Source of the DNA: Alicyclobacillus fastidiosus
GTDB taxonomy: Bacteria > Bacillota > Bacilli > Alicyclobacillales > Alicyclobacillaceae
NCBI RefSeq assembly: GCF_026651875.1
Contig: NZ_CP104067.1
Location: 930,001 to 994,000 of the forward strand
Length of the DNA: 64,000 bases
Reading direction: 5' to 3'
The notes beneath the pieces are model-generated. The model did not search any database. It saw only the letters and a list, made by a program, of their open reading frames with translations, and had not been told where the DNA came from. This document shows, piece by piece, positions 43,760-51,373 of the stretch (its first letter is position 1; each line of letters starts with the position of its first letter). The position numbers and the translations under genes are program-made.

Positions 43760-44422
43760 ATGAAAAAAATTGCGATTGGCGTGGGTAGTTTTATCGTAGG
43801 TGTCGTTATGACCGCTGGAGTAACAATGGCGGCCACCACGACGGTAAAGGCAATCCAAGGGACCGATAAAGTACAGTACAATGGTCAAACGGTCTCAAAC
43901 AGAACGGATTTGAAATCTGGCAGTACTACATACCTTTCATTGTCGTCCATTGAGTCTGTATTGAAGAAAGCGGGCCTAGGCTACAAGTGGAGCGGAAGCA
44001 CCCTGAATGTAACGAGCTCTAGTTCCGTTCAGAGCACTGGAGCAATTAAGACGTCAAGTCTCCCCTACACATTCAAAGCGTCCGATGGCATGCAGATTAC
44101 AGTCAACAACATTGATGCAACCAGTTCTTCAACAGTATTCGATGTAACATTCTCAAACAATGGTCCGACTGAAGACGGGGATGTGTATTTCAATATGTTC
44201 TCGAGCAGTTTATCTGATGGTGGTGCAACGGTTAAATTGGAGCAGGACTCCGATGCAGATTTAGAATCCCCATATAATCCGACCTATAATGATCTGCATC
44301 CAGGACAAACGGTGCAAGATACACTGACGTATGATCCGCTCAAAGCGGGCGCAACCCAATTTACTTGGTATTTCCAAGACTTTAGCGGAAATACACACCA
44401 ACTAACATTCAGCCTAAGTTAA
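43760..44422 (+). CDS. Secreted/anchored protein with copper-amine-oxidase-like N domain
   Basis: A 220-residue protein with a signal peptide (MKKIAIGVGSFIVGVVMTAG, cleavage near ATMAA). A stalk-like domain follows (VQYNGQTVSNRTDLKSGSTT, YLSLSSIESVLKKAGLGYKW), then a Ser/Thr-rich linker and a beta-sandwich like DUF4352 (ITVNNIDATSSSTVFDVTFSN). ATG 43760 follows AAGGGTGATGAAC. It is opposite in direction to its neighbours and is probably lysogenic-conversion cargo. Confidence 0.7.
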   Translation: MKKIAIGVGSFIVGVVMTAGVTMAATTTVKAIQGTDKVQYNGQTVSNRTDLKSGSTTYLSLSSIESVLKKAGLGYKWSGSTLNVTSSSSVQSTGAIKTSSLPYTFKASDGMQITVNNIDATSSSTVFDVTFSNNGPTEDGDVYFNMFSSSLSDGGATVKLEQDSDADLESPYNPTYNDLHPGQTVQDTLTYDPLKAGATQFTWYFQDFSGNTHQLTFSLS

Positions 44423-44539
44423 AGTTACTAGGGTGGGGCGCTTTGCTTCACCCTTTATTGTTTTCTATATATGGAGCATACGTTTGGATTACTTCAGAAT
44501 TAGGGGTTTCCAAATCAACGATGTTTGATATTACAAGGC

Positions 44540-44555
44540 GCCCCCTTTCGGGGGC
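44540..44555. terminator. Hairpin between convergent cargo genes
   Basis: GCCCCC-TTTC-GGGGGC, located between the rightward secreted-protein gene and the leftward DUF4064 gene. Confidence 0.55.
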
Positions 44556-44559
44556 TCTC

Positions 44560-44913
44560 TTATGCAGAATGAGTTGCTGATGGTTGAGGCCTATTTCGTA
44601 CGAACATGCTCATGACGCCTGGGATGATGAGTAAGATTCCTGGAAGGATGAAGAAGTACGATACACAGATGATGCCGCCAACTCCACCGATGAGCATTAG
44701 AATGCCGGCAACCTTCGCGAAGTTACGTACAAGGATAGACCCCACGAGGCCAACAACAGACAGAAACAATGCCCCCCACCCGAGTCCTGTAATTTCTCCA
44801 GAACTGCTAGCGTGGAACGCGTGACCGATTCCTCCTACAAGCATTGCAAAGATTGCTGCAATGATGCCAAACACGGAACCAATAATGCCGAGTACCATAG
44901 ACGCGGTTCTCAT
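44560..44913 (-). CDS. DUF4064-like membrane protein
   Basis: A 117-residue protein with four hydrophobic segments (MVLGIIGSVFGIIAAIFAML, LGWGALFLSVVGLVGSIL, VAGILMLIGGVGGIICVSYF, LPGILLIIPGVMSM). The pattern matches DUF4064/TM2-like Firmicutes membrane proteins. ATG 44913 follows AAGGGAGGTGTACAT. Possible superinfection or surface role; unproven. Confidence 0.7.
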   Translation of the reverse strand: MRTASMVLGIIGSVFGIIAAIFAMLVGGIGHAFHASSSGEITGLGWGALFLSVVGLVGSILVRNFAKVAGILMLIGGVGGIICVSYFFILPGILLIIPGVMSMFVRNRPQPSATHSA

Positions 44914-44976
44914 ATGTACACCTCCCTTCATTGGAGGATATTCTATAAAACGGATTATTTTCCTTGTTCTAGATGA

Positions 44977-45174
44977 TTAAATTTGAGGTTTTTCGCAGCA
45001 TAAATGGGAATCAAGATAGTATTCAGCGGAAAGATCCGAAATAAACCGTTGGGCTTCCATCCGAACTTTATCCGATAAAAAAGGGGAAGATACTACAGGG
45101 GAAGTGGCTTCGATCACTGCTTGGGCTTCTTTGATTTCCTGTCGCAAGCGTCTTAATTGTTCTAACGGTCGCAC
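44977..45174 (-). CDS. Small helical protein downstream of the repressor
   Basis: A 65-residue protein beginning with GTG 45174 behind AAGGAGTAAGGCT. The sequence RPLEQLRRLRQEIKEAQAVIEA looks coiled-coil. It starts five bases after the repressor stop, so it is co-transcribed with it. Not recognised. Confidence 0.6.
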   Translation of the reverse strand: MRPLEQLRRLRQEIKEAQAVIEATSPVVSSPFLSDKVRMEAQRFISDLSAEYYLDSHLCCEKPQI

Positions 45175-45178
45175 AGCC

Positions 45179-45562
45179 TTACTCCTTTCCTTTTCGGCGC
45201 TCAGCCTTCTTCTTTTCGATTTCCCATATCGCACGGAACGTCTCGATCGCTTCCTGCTTCATTTCTTCAGGTGACTTATTGAACTCATAGAAAAACAGAT
45301 CATCACCCATGTTCTCCTTGAGCCACTCTGTGAATTCCTGTTCTTCCGAAGGGGAGGACGTCGGTTCTTTTCCTGTCAGCAGCCAGTCGGTAGACACTTC
45401 GAGCATTTGAGCCAACTTTGCCAAAGTACTCGCATCAGGCTCGCGATTACCAATTTCATAATTTGCGTAGGCGCCCCGTGAAATGCCGAGATAGTCTGCT
45501 ATTTGTTGTTGCGTGTATCTGTGCTTGCGTCTGAGGTTCGCGAGTCGTTTTGCAATGTCCAA
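45179..45562 (-). CDS. CI-like XRE repressor
   Basis: A 127-residue regulator: helix-turn-helix RRKHRYTQQQIADYLGISRG and YANYEIGNREPDASTLAKLA in the N-terminal 60 residues, then a charged C-terminal tail without a peptidase domain. Start TTG 45562 with GGTGG upstream. It is divergent from a Cro-like gene, the classic lysogeny switch. It would be the natural target of the ImmA-type peptidase. Confidence 0.88.
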   Translation of the reverse strand: MDIAKRLANLRRKHRYTQQQIADYLGISRGAYANYEIGNREPDASTLAKLAQMLEVSTDWLLTGKEPTSSPSEEQEFTEWLKENMGDDLFFYEFNKSPEEMKQEAIETFRAIWEIEKKKAERRKGKE

Positions 45563-45651
45563 TGGCTATAACCACCATTCCAAATGTATAACTCCAGTAT
45601 AATGCGTCACATTGAAGCCAAACGTATTTGCGTCCATAAGAAACACGATTG

Positions 45652-45680
45652 TTGACTTGCGTCTAAACGACGCATATAAT
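45652..45680 (+). promoter_or_regulatory. Early rightward promoter with operator filling the spacer
   Basis: TTGACT (45652-45657) and TATAAT (45675-45680) are exactly 17 bases apart. The spacer TGCGTCTAAACGACGCA is itself an inverted repeat (TGCGTC/GACGCA). Half-sites ATGCGTC and TTGCGTC lie upstream between the two divergent regulators. Repressor binding would directly block RNA polymerase. Confidence 0.85.
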
Positions 45681-45729
45681 CAATTCAGAAAGTGCTTCAA
45701 AACGACACAGTCCGAAAGGAGGCGAATAT

Positions 45730-45945
45730 ATGCGACGAGAATGGTTGGTTAAGTATAGGGGAGACAAAACCCAGTGTGACGTAGCTGCTCATTGCAACAT
45801 TCATCGGGGCCATTACTCTCTGATTGAAACAGGAGATAGAACTCCAAGTGTCGCGGTAGCTAAGCGCATCGCTAATTATCTTGGGTTTGATTGGACTCTT
45901 TTTTTTGAACATAATTGCGTCGAATCGAAACAAATGCCCGCATAG
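45730..45945 (+). CDS. Cro-like XRE regulator
   Basis: A 71-residue helix-turn-helix protein: LVKYRGDKTQCDVAAHCNIHRGHYSLIETGDRTPS across two segments. ATG follows AAAGGAGGCGAATAT. First gene of the rightward early operon, under the operator-containing promoter. Confidence 0.85.
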   Translation: MRREWLVKYRGDKTQCDVAAHCNIHRGHYSLIETGDRTPSVAVAKRIANYLGFDWTLFFEHNCVESKQMPA

Positions 45946-45955
45946 GAGGTGTGAC

Positions 45956-46147
45956 ATGAATGTGAGGGCCATAAAGCAACTAGTTGCACGTCAGGCGAGT
46001 GACGTGGAGTTGGATTCGTTCATTGCACTCGCCAAACGTTATCAGTTGTCACTTGACGCGAAACAGAGGTGGGTACGTACCGTCGGGAGACGGATCCGAG
46101 AGAACGCTGAGTGTGAGGGCAACTGCTTTCTCGAACGCCTGACATGA
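45956..46147 (+). CDS. Small early phage protein
   Basis: A 63-residue basic protein (VRAIKQLVARQASDVELDSF) with AGGAGGTGTGAC before the ATG. Not recognised. Its 3' part overlaps a leftward frame at 46049-46309. Confidence 0.55.
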   Translation: MNVRAIKQLVARQASDVELDSFIALAKRYQLSLDAKQRWVRTVGRRIRENAECEGNCFLERLT

Positions 46148-46309
46148 TGCGAATTGACAGAGTGCAAGAACAGTAGATGGCTCATCCAGGTCAGATTCAA
46201 TCAACCGTTCGTACATCTTTTGGATGTTAGCGTGTAGGACCTCGAAAATCTCTGGATACACTTCGCGTTTCAATATTTCGAGAGTTCGTTCTAGCTCTAC
46301 TTGCGTCAT
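46049..46309 (-). CDS. Small leftward phage protein, antisense overlap
   Basis: An 86-residue frame starting MTQVELERTLEILKREVYPE, amphipathic and acidic, with GAAGGGTGATGGTGTG before the ATG. It overlaps the rightward 63-residue gene by 99 bases, so one of the two may be spurious; the N-terminal 60 residues look real. Not recognised. Confidence 0.45.
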   Translation of the reverse strand: MTQVELERTLEILKREVYPEIFEVLHANIQKMYERLIESDLDEPSTVLALCQFASCQAFEKAVALTLSVLSDPSPDGTYPPLFRVK

Positions 46310-46334
46310 CACACCATCACCCTTCACCAATGTG

Positions 46335-46369
46335 TTCGGTGAAAGAGTGGAAAAACCTTCAAACCACAC
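46335..46369 (+). repeat. Direct repeat, copy 1 (divergent leader module)
   Basis: A 35-base sequence starting TTCGGTGAAAGAGTGG and ending CAAACCACAC, identical to 46745-46779. Each copy sits between a leftward small-gene start and a rightward AGGAGGTGCGA ribosome-binding site. Confidence 0.9.
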
Positions 46370-46386
46370 CGCATAGGAGGTGCGAT

Positions 46387-46566
46387 ATGGACAACAATGG
46401 TTTTCCGTCGAACGAGGAGTGGAACGAGGCACGTAACTTGCTATGGCAATCGTACCTCGTGTTTGTAAAAAATGCTTTGCCATCTAATGATGCAACGCCT
46501 GCTTACGTGAAGGAGTTCAGCGAAGCATCAAACGCGTACCTCGATGCGATTAGTCGGCTGCCTTGA
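46387..46566 (+). CDS. Small early phage protein
   Basis: A 59-residue acidic helical protein (SNEEWNEARNLLWQSYLVFV). ATG follows AGGAGGTGCGAT at the end of repeat module 1. Not recognised. Its end overlaps the leftward gene 46550-46720 by 17 bases. Confidence 0.6.
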   Translation: MDNNGFPSNEEWNEARNLLWQSYLVFVKNALPSNDATPAYVKEFSEASNAYLDAISRLP

Positions 46567-46720
46567 GATTCGTTAGGACGTTGTTGTAGAGAGTGGCTGC
46601 CGCTTCGGCAAGCAGTATTGTTCCATCCTTAGAGCCCATGGATCTTTGAAAATCGGAGTTGAGGGCTCCCTTTTCAATTAGCTGTTGAGTTATCTGAAGA
46701 GCAATTTCTTCCTCGGTCAC
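46550..46720 (-). CDS. Small leftward phage protein (56 aa)
   Basis: GTG start with GGTGGTGATACT upstream. The product begins VTEEEIALQITQQLIEKGAL (Met at position 1) and ends LYNNVLTNLKAAD; it is predicted helical. Convergent with the preceding rightward gene and divergent from the next. Not recognised. Confidence 0.55.
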   Translation of the reverse strand: MTEEEIALQITQQLIEKGALNSDFQRSMGSKDGTILLAEAAATLYNNVLTNLKAAD

Positions 46721-46744
46721 AGTATCACCACCTTTAACTGTAAC

Positions 46745-46779
46745 TTCGGTGAAAGAGTGGAAAAACCTTCAAACCACAC
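46745..46779 (+). repeat. Direct repeat, copy 2 (divergent leader module)
   Basis: Identical to 46335-46369; followed by AGGAGGTGCGACATGGAC. Confidence 0.9.
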
Positions 46780-46796
46780 AACAAAGGAGGTGCGAC

Positions 46797-47054
46797 ATGG
46801 ACGAGAAACGGGTTCGGGAGATCGTGAGGGAAGAGTTGAGGCGGTTTCTAGATGACTTATTGGCGTCGAGTCGGGCTGGAGCCGTCGAGGCAACGACGGC
46901 TTGTGACCCTAGTCAGGACAGTGACGATGACGGCGAACAGCCTGGGAGCATGGAGGATTGCATTCGACGGGATTTCGGACTTGATGCTTTACGTTCCCGT
47001 GCCACTAAAGAGGAGTTGGAGCGATATACCTTGTCGTCAGGGCTGAATCCCTAG
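46797..47054 (+). CDS. Small early phage protein with acidic linker
   Basis: An 85-residue protein: KRVREIVREELRRFLDDLLA helix, an Asp-rich linker, then a second helical part. ATG follows AAAGGAGGTGCGAC. The first seven codons (MDEKRV region) repeat at the start of the gene at 47084. Not recognised. Confidence 0.6.
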   Translation: MDEKRVREIVREELRRFLDDLLASSRAGAVEATTACDPSQDSDDDGEQPGSMEDCIRRDFGLDALRSRATKEELERYTLSSGLNP

Positions 47055-47083
47055 TCAGTGTTTTATTGCATAGGAGGTGCGAC

Positions 47084-47230
47084 ATGGACGAGAAACGGGT
47101 TGAAGAGGTACCCGGGAAGATGCAGGACAAGCGTTTTGACAGTTGCCCTGCATGCCGTCGGGTGTTTCGAATCAAACGTCAACGAAATTACTGTCCATTC
47201 TGCGGAATCAAGATTCCTTTGTTAGCGTAA
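47084..47230 (+). CDS. Zinc-ribbon micro-protein (48 aa)
   Basis: Starts with the same leader and MDEKRV codons as the preceding gene, then CPACRRVFRIKRQRNYCPFCG, a two-knuckle zinc ribbon. AGGAGGTGCGAC lies before the ATG. It overlaps the leftward double zinc-ribbon gene at its 3' end by 43 bases. Confidence 0.65.
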   Translation: MDEKRVEEVPGKMQDKRFDSCPACRRVFRIKRQRNYCPFCGIKIPLLA

Positions 47231-47433
47231 TACGTTTTTTCACCGCAAAAGGGGCAGTAAGCGGCTTGAGGTGAGAGGTGCACATCCTGATCGTCATCAT
47301 ACCGAGCCGGACATGATGAATTTACGCAAACGTTATAGAGGGGGATTCCGCATCGTTCGCAGTACTCTGCATTCTCTTCGTGGTCGTCAAAGCCGCATTG
47401 AGCACATGCAATTTGTTTGTCTGTATCGTCCAA
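47188..47433 (-). CDS. Double zinc-ribbon protein
   Basis: An 81-residue protein with CAQCGF...CERCG and CVNSSCPARY...CPFCGEKT knuckles. TTG 47433 follows AAAGGAGGCGAAGAG. Leftward within a rightward early operon. Probably a regulator or adaptor; no closer identity. Confidence 0.65.
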   Translation of the reverse strand: MDDTDKQIACAQCGFDDHEENAEYCERCGIPLYNVCVNSSCPARYDDDQDVHLSPQAAYCPFCGEKTYYANKGILIPQNGQ

Positions 47434-47515
47434 ACTCTTCGCCTCCTTTCGTTGGATATGGTGCTTCAAAGAATTCCACGTGGGAGGAGATGGATCGTTT
47501 TGAAAGGGGTAGACC

Positions 47516-47752
47516 ATGAACGAAGTTACACCAGTGCAGTTGGAGCCCAGTGAATTTGGAATCGCTTATCCCGATGTTTTGACGATGGGGCAGGTTGCGG
47601 AAATCCTACAGATCTCGATGCCGACCGTGTACGAGGTTGCACGGCGCCCGGACTTCCCGGTGTTCCGAGTGGGCCGAAAGTTGTTGGTTCGCAAAGAAGG
47701 GCTTCGGTTGTGGATGGAAGCTCAAGAGAAGAAAGATAAATCGCTGGCGTGA
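47516..47752 (+). CDS. Excisionase-type helix-turn-helix protein
   Basis: A 78-residue protein with a winged MerR/HTH_17 domain: LTMGQVAEILQISMPTVYEV and FRVGRKLLVRKEGLRLWME. ATG follows GAAAGGGG. It could be a recombination directionality factor or an early regulator. Confidence 0.8.
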   Translation: MNEVTPVQLEPSEFGIAYPDVLTMGQVAEILQISMPTVYEVARRPDFPVFRVGRKLLVRKEGLRLWMEAQEKKDKSLA

Positions 47753-47916
47753 GTAGGGGGTACTCAGTCAGCTGGGATTCGTAAGGTGCAGTGTCTAGCA
47801 GATATGTAACGAGAGGTAAGTGGAACGGGGCGAAGCAGAGGTTTCATACATAAAAAATACCACGCTCCGCAGTCGTACTTTGATAACCGAATAGGACAAA
47901 GAGAAGGTGTCTCGCG

Positions 47917-48429
47917 GTGAGTTTAGGACAAGTCATCAAGGAAGTACGTAAGGCCAGGGGCCTTTCGCAAACCGACTTAGGCATTCCTTACGGCCAAAGC
48001 ATGATCGGTCGCATTGAGCGCGACGAAAGAAGGGTGGCGCCGGACATCGCACCGATATTGGTGGACAAGCTCGACCATCCAGCTGTCTCTATCACGGCCA
48101 TGCATGAGATGACGGGTGGAGTTGGCCCCGTCTATTTGAACGGAGACAACGTGGATCTTCACCGTTCATCGGTTCGAGAGCGTTGCCTACATGAAATGTC
48201 GGAGTCGATGGATGCCATTCAGAGATTTCACACCTCAAAGCCGCCAGAACGGGAGACTGAACGCGAGAGGAATCAGCGAAAGGAGCATCTATTGGAGGTG
48301 CTGGACTCCATAGTTCACGAGTACATGTACGTGGCCGTCCAGTGCGAGGAATATGGGTTCTCATTTAAGGAACTCCACAACGCGCATTACGCAAAGTTGA
48401 GGTCACTCAGGCTTGTGCAAGAACACTGA
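47917..48429 (+). CDS. XRE-family phage regulator
   Basis: A 170-residue protein with an N-terminal helix-turn-helix (IKEVRKARGLSQTDLGIPYG, IGRIERDERRVAPD) and a helical C-terminal domain. GTG start behind GAGAAGGTGTCTCGCG. A 164-base gap before it likely holds a promoter. Confidence 0.8.
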   Translation: MSLGQVIKEVRKARGLSQTDLGIPYGQSMIGRIERDERRVAPDIAPILVDKLDHPAVSITAMHEMTGGVGPVYLNGDNVDLHRSSVRERCLHEMSESMDAIQRFHTSKPPERETERERNQRKEHLLEVLDSIVHEYMYVAVQCEEYGFSFKELHNAHYAKLRSLRLVQEH

Positions 48430-48443
48430 AGGGTGGTGAGGCG

Positions 48444-48605
48444 TTGACGGATCGCATTACAGCGGCACTTAAGAGCGCAGCCGCAATCATGGAGGACATC
48501 AAGAGGCACGAAAAAAGCTCTCGCGCCAACGAGAGCCTGCATACAAAAAAACACTGTGAACCAAGTATAGCACGAACGAAAGGCGGTGCGGTAGATGAAC
48601 GTTGA
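48444..48605 (+). CDS. Small phage protein (53 aa)
   Basis: TTG start with GGTGGTGAGGCG upstream. The sequence TDRITAALKSAAAIMEDIKR is helical; the rest is basic. Overlaps the next start by 11 bases. Not recognised. Confidence 0.5.
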   Translation: MTDRITAALKSAAAIMEDIKRHEKSSRANESLHTKKHCEPSIARTKGGAVDER

Positions 48606-48804
48606 GTACCTCAAACAACACGGCTTATGGCCCCTTATCGTGGCCGAAGGTGAAGTCGGCAAATGTCCAAAGTGCCCTAGAACGATATCTGGTCCAGCTA
48701 ACTTTTGTTATAGGTGCGGAACGAAACTACAGAAAATGGGACGGATCGAAAGGGTATTCTCCAAAATTGCTCCGTTTCAATTGTTTAAGCGTAGGAAGGC
48801 GTAA
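48595..48804 (+). CDS. Zinc-ribbon phage protein
   Basis: A 69-residue protein with CPKCPRTISGPANFCYRCGT zinc ribbon and a basic tail. ATG follows AAAGGCGGTGCGGTAG. Not further assignable. Confidence 0.65.
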   Translation: MNVEYLKQHGLWPLIVAEGEVGKCPKCPRTISGPANFCYRCGTKLQKMGRIERVFSKIAPFQLFKRRKA

Positions 48805-48810
48805 CGGTAC

Positions 48811-48891
48811 ATGGAACGTGACCCACGAGATCTAGAAGACGAGATCGAGGATCGTATCTTTTTCCCAGAAGATTACGAAGGGGGATTTTAA
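48811..48891 (+). CDS. Acidic micro-protein (26 aa)
   Basis: ATG with AGGAAGG about ten bases upstream; product ERDPRDLEDEIEDRIFFPED-rich and strongly acidic. It ends two bases before the Gam gene. May serve translational coupling. Confidence 0.45.
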   Translation: MERDPRDLEDEIEDRIFFPEDYEGGF

Positions 48892-48893
48892 CA

Positions 48894-49463
48894 ATGGCAA
48901 TGAATCCGTTGCAGCTACAGGAAATGGCTGAGTTCGAGGAACGTCGTGAAGAAATGGCTGGTTTCAGGGTGCACGACATTAGTTCTGCCGATTGGTGCAT
49001 GAGGAAGTTGGCTGCTAACCAAGCGAAGCGCAAGGAGTACGAATCGTACGTCCAGTCGGAAATTGAGCGGCTTCAGACTTGGCTCAAAAACGAGTGTGAA
49101 AGCCTCGACCGAGACGCTGAATTCTTCACGGCTCATCTAACCGCCTGGCATAAGCAGTTATTGGAGAATGATCCGAAGCACAACAAATCAGTGAAGCTTC
49201 CACACGGTGTTCTCAAGTCGCGGACGGTTAAATCCGAACCATCGAAGCTCGATGAAAAGGCGATTCTCGAGCACCTAAAGTCAAACGGGGAAGAGGCGTT
49301 CGTGAAGGTTGTTGAGACCGTCGACTGGGGCGAGTACAAAAAGACTCTCTCCCTGGTCGATATCGACGGGCAGCCTGCTGTGGTCGACGGAAATGGCGAG
49401 ATCGTACCGGGTGTCGCTATCAAAGTTGGTGGAACGAAATTCAGCGTGGAGGTGGCCGAGTAA
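48894..49463 (+). CDS. gam: Gam-like host-nuclease inhibitor
   Basis: A 189-residue protein matching Mu Gam-like proteins: a long N-terminal coiled coil (RRE...DWCMRKLAANQAKRKEYESY), DPKHNKSVKLPHGVLKSR, and a C-terminal VKVGGTKFSVEVA. Gam protects DNA ends from RecBCD/AddAB. It directly precedes the recombinase gene, whose ATG overlaps its stop. Confidence 0.85.
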   Translation: MAMNPLQLQEMAEFEERREEMAGFRVHDISSADWCMRKLAANQAKRKEYESYVQSEIERLQTWLKNECESLDRDAEFFTAHLTAWHKQLLENDPKHNKSVKLPHGVLKSRTVKSEPSKLDEKAILEHLKSNGEEAFVKVVETVDWGEYKKTLSLVDIDGQPAVVDGNGEIVPGVAIKVGGTKFSVEVAE

Positions 49464-50380
49464 TGTCTACGGCTGAGAAGCACTTGCAAGTGGTGCAGGG
49501 GGGCGCTCTAAACCGGTTCCCTCCTGAGAAGGTGGAACTCATCAAAAACACCGTTGCAAAAGGAACCACCAACGACGAGCTAGAGATGTTCCTGTATCTC
49601 GCTGGACAGTACGGCCTTGACCCATTCAAGAAAGAGATTTGGTGCATCAAGTACGACAAGAATTCCGCAGCTACCATCATGACCAGCCGCGACGGGTATC
49701 TGAAAATCGCTCAAAGCAATGTCGACTTCGACGGGATCAAGTCATTCGTCGTTCGGGAAGGCGACGTGTTCGAGATAGACGCAATGGGCGATCAGGTGAC
49801 GCACAAGTTTGGCACCAAGCGTGGAAGAATCATCGGCGCATGGGCCATCGCGTATCACAAACGACTGAAGCCGCAGATCTGCTTTGTGGACTTCGATGAG
49901 TACAACCAGGGCAACTCAACTTGGAAGAAGTACCCCAGTGCCATGATTCAGAAGGTCGCAGAGGCGTTTGTCCTCAAAAGACAGTTTGGAATCAACGGTC
50001 TCGTGACACAAGAGGAGTTTGCGGAACCCCAGTTCACAACGTCAGACTCACCGCGCACGCCACATCGCCCAGAAGCAGAGCGTGCCAAACAGGACTTTAA
50101 GACACGGTGGAAAGAGAAAATCAATGCGCTTTCTGCCTTGGCGCAGGGCTATGGCATCGATGGAGACGCACTGCGGGAGATTGGGTTAGCCGTTGTCGAT
50201 AAGCAAGACCCGACTAAGTGGACGTTCGAGGACATGGACAAGCTCACTGAGTATCTCAATGCCGACCATCAACCACCTGTGGATGTGGAAGCGAGGGAGG
50301 TCGAGACGAGTGGCGATGAGGCAGAGCCAGTTGACGGAGAACAGAAAAACCTACTCGACGGCGAGGAGCTTCCGTTCTAA
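49463..50380 (+). CDS. bet: Single-strand annealing recombinase, Bet/RecT type
   Basis: A 305-residue phage recombination protein. The core includes DELEMFLYLAGQYGLDPFKKEIW, MTSRDGYLKIAQ and KYPSAMIQKVAEAFVLKRQF, typical of Bet family annealases. It anneals complementary single strands during phage recombination with Gam. No dedicated exonuclease gene is adjacent. Confidence 0.9.
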   Translation: MSTAEKHLQVVQGGALNRFPPEKVELIKNTVAKGTTNDELEMFLYLAGQYGLDPFKKEIWCIKYDKNSAATIMTSRDGYLKIAQSNVDFDGIKSFVVREGDVFEIDAMGDQVTHKFGTKRGRIIGAWAIAYHKRLKPQICFVDFDEYNQGNSTWKKYPSAMIQKVAEAFVLKRQFGINGLVTQEEFAEPQFTTSDSPRTPHRPEAERAKQDFKTRWKEKINALSALAQGYGIDGDALREIGLAVVDKQDPTKWTFEDMDKLTEYLNADHQPPVDVEAREVETSGDEAEPVDGEQKNLLDGEELPF

Positions 50381-50660
50381 ATCGCTACTTGCAAAGGGGC
50401 TGCTTTCAGCGGCCCCACTCGCTGGAGCTTTTGGACTCTTCATAATAGCAGCCTGGATCGGATTGAACCGCGGCTCGGTACCGGCGCACATCAAAACGAC
50501 TACATACACCGTTAAAGCCGGAGACACCGAGTGGAGTATCGCGGAAAGGTTTGACGACACAGATAACACACAAGCCGTTGTGCATTGGATCGAGCAGCAC
50601 AATCGCATCAGCGGTGATTTACAACCCGGTCAGATTCTAACTGTTCCAGTAGGGAGGTAG
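50310..50660 (+). CDS. YneA-like membrane protein with LysM domain
   Basis: A 116-residue protein with an N-terminal transmembrane helix (LLSAAPLAGAFGLFIIAAWI) and one extracytoplasmic LysM domain (YTVKAGDTEWSIAERF...GQILTVPVG). This is the architecture and size of YneA, the SOS-induced division inhibitor of Bacillus. GTG 50310 is nine bases after GGGAGG, inside the last 71 bases of bet. It may block host division during phage replication; that role is inference. A cell-wall adaptor is the alternative. Confidence 0.75.
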   Translation: MAMRQSQLTENRKTYSTARSFRSKSLLAKGLLSAAPLAGAFGLFIIAAWIGLNRGSVPAHIKTTTYTVKAGDTEWSIAERFDDTDNTQAVVHWIEQHNRISGDLQPGQILTVPVGR

Positions 50661-50665
50661 TGCAC

Positions 50666-51361
50666 ATGCAAGAGCTACAGGTATTCGAGTACGATATGCA
50701 GCCGGTTCGGACAGTTGTAATCGATGGGAATGCGTGGTTCGTCGCGCGAGATGTTTGTGCGGCCCTCGAGTTGGGGGACGTTTCTAAAGCGGTTGCTCGA
50801 CTGGATGAAGACGAAAAGGGTACGAGTTCAATTCGTACCCCTGGTGGAATTCAGGACGTTCTTGTCGTAAACGAACCCGGCTTGTACTCGCTCGTTCTTG
50901 GGAGCCGAAAACCAGAGGCGCGCACGTTTAAGCGATGGATCACCCACGAGGTTATTCCCTCGATTCGTAAGACAGGTAAGTACGACACTCAGGAAAACGT
51001 GGTGCCCCTGTCCAAAGAGCAGGCGCTCGTTACCGTCCTTCGGACGACAGCGGATCTCGTGGAAGGGCAGGAGCAAATTCGAGAAATGATGGCTGTGCAA
51101 GCTCAAGAGATTAAGACGCTGGCGGTCAAGGTTGAAGAGCAAATCACTCTCGATAGCGGAGAGCAAAGGCGGCTACAGAAGGCAGTGTCGAAGCGGGTAT
51201 ACGAGCTTGAGCATGAACCCCTCAAGCGTCCCCAGCTCTACAGCCAACTTTACCGTGAAATAAAGGATCGTTGGGCGGTACCGAGTTACAAGGATGTTCG
51301 CAGAACAGAGTTACAGCAAGTGTTAAGGTACATCGAAGCATGGAGACCCCGAGTAGCGTGA
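50666..51361 (+). CDS. Phage antirepressor (Bro-N and ORF6C domains)
   Basis: A 231-residue protein: Bro-N domain (VRTVVIDGNAWFVARDVCAA, NEPGLYSLVLGSRKPEARTF, WITHEVIPSIRKTGKY) and a C-terminal ORF6C-type domain (RRLQKAVSKRVYELE...LYREIKDRW). Such proteins counteract the CI repressor. ATG 50666 follows GGGAGGTAGTGCAC. Confidence 0.88.
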   Translation: MQELQVFEYDMQPVRTVVIDGNAWFVARDVCAALELGDVSKAVARLDEDEKGTSSIRTPGGIQDVLVVNEPGLYSLVLGSRKPEARTFKRWITHEVIPSIRKTGKYDTQENVVPLSKEQALVTVLRTTADLVEGQEQIREMMAVQAQEIKTLAVKVEEQITLDSGEQRRLQKAVSKRVYELEHEPLKRPQLYSQLYREIKDRWAVPSYKDVRRTELQQVLRYIEAWRPRVA

Positions 51362-51373
51362 GGAGGGTTTGCA

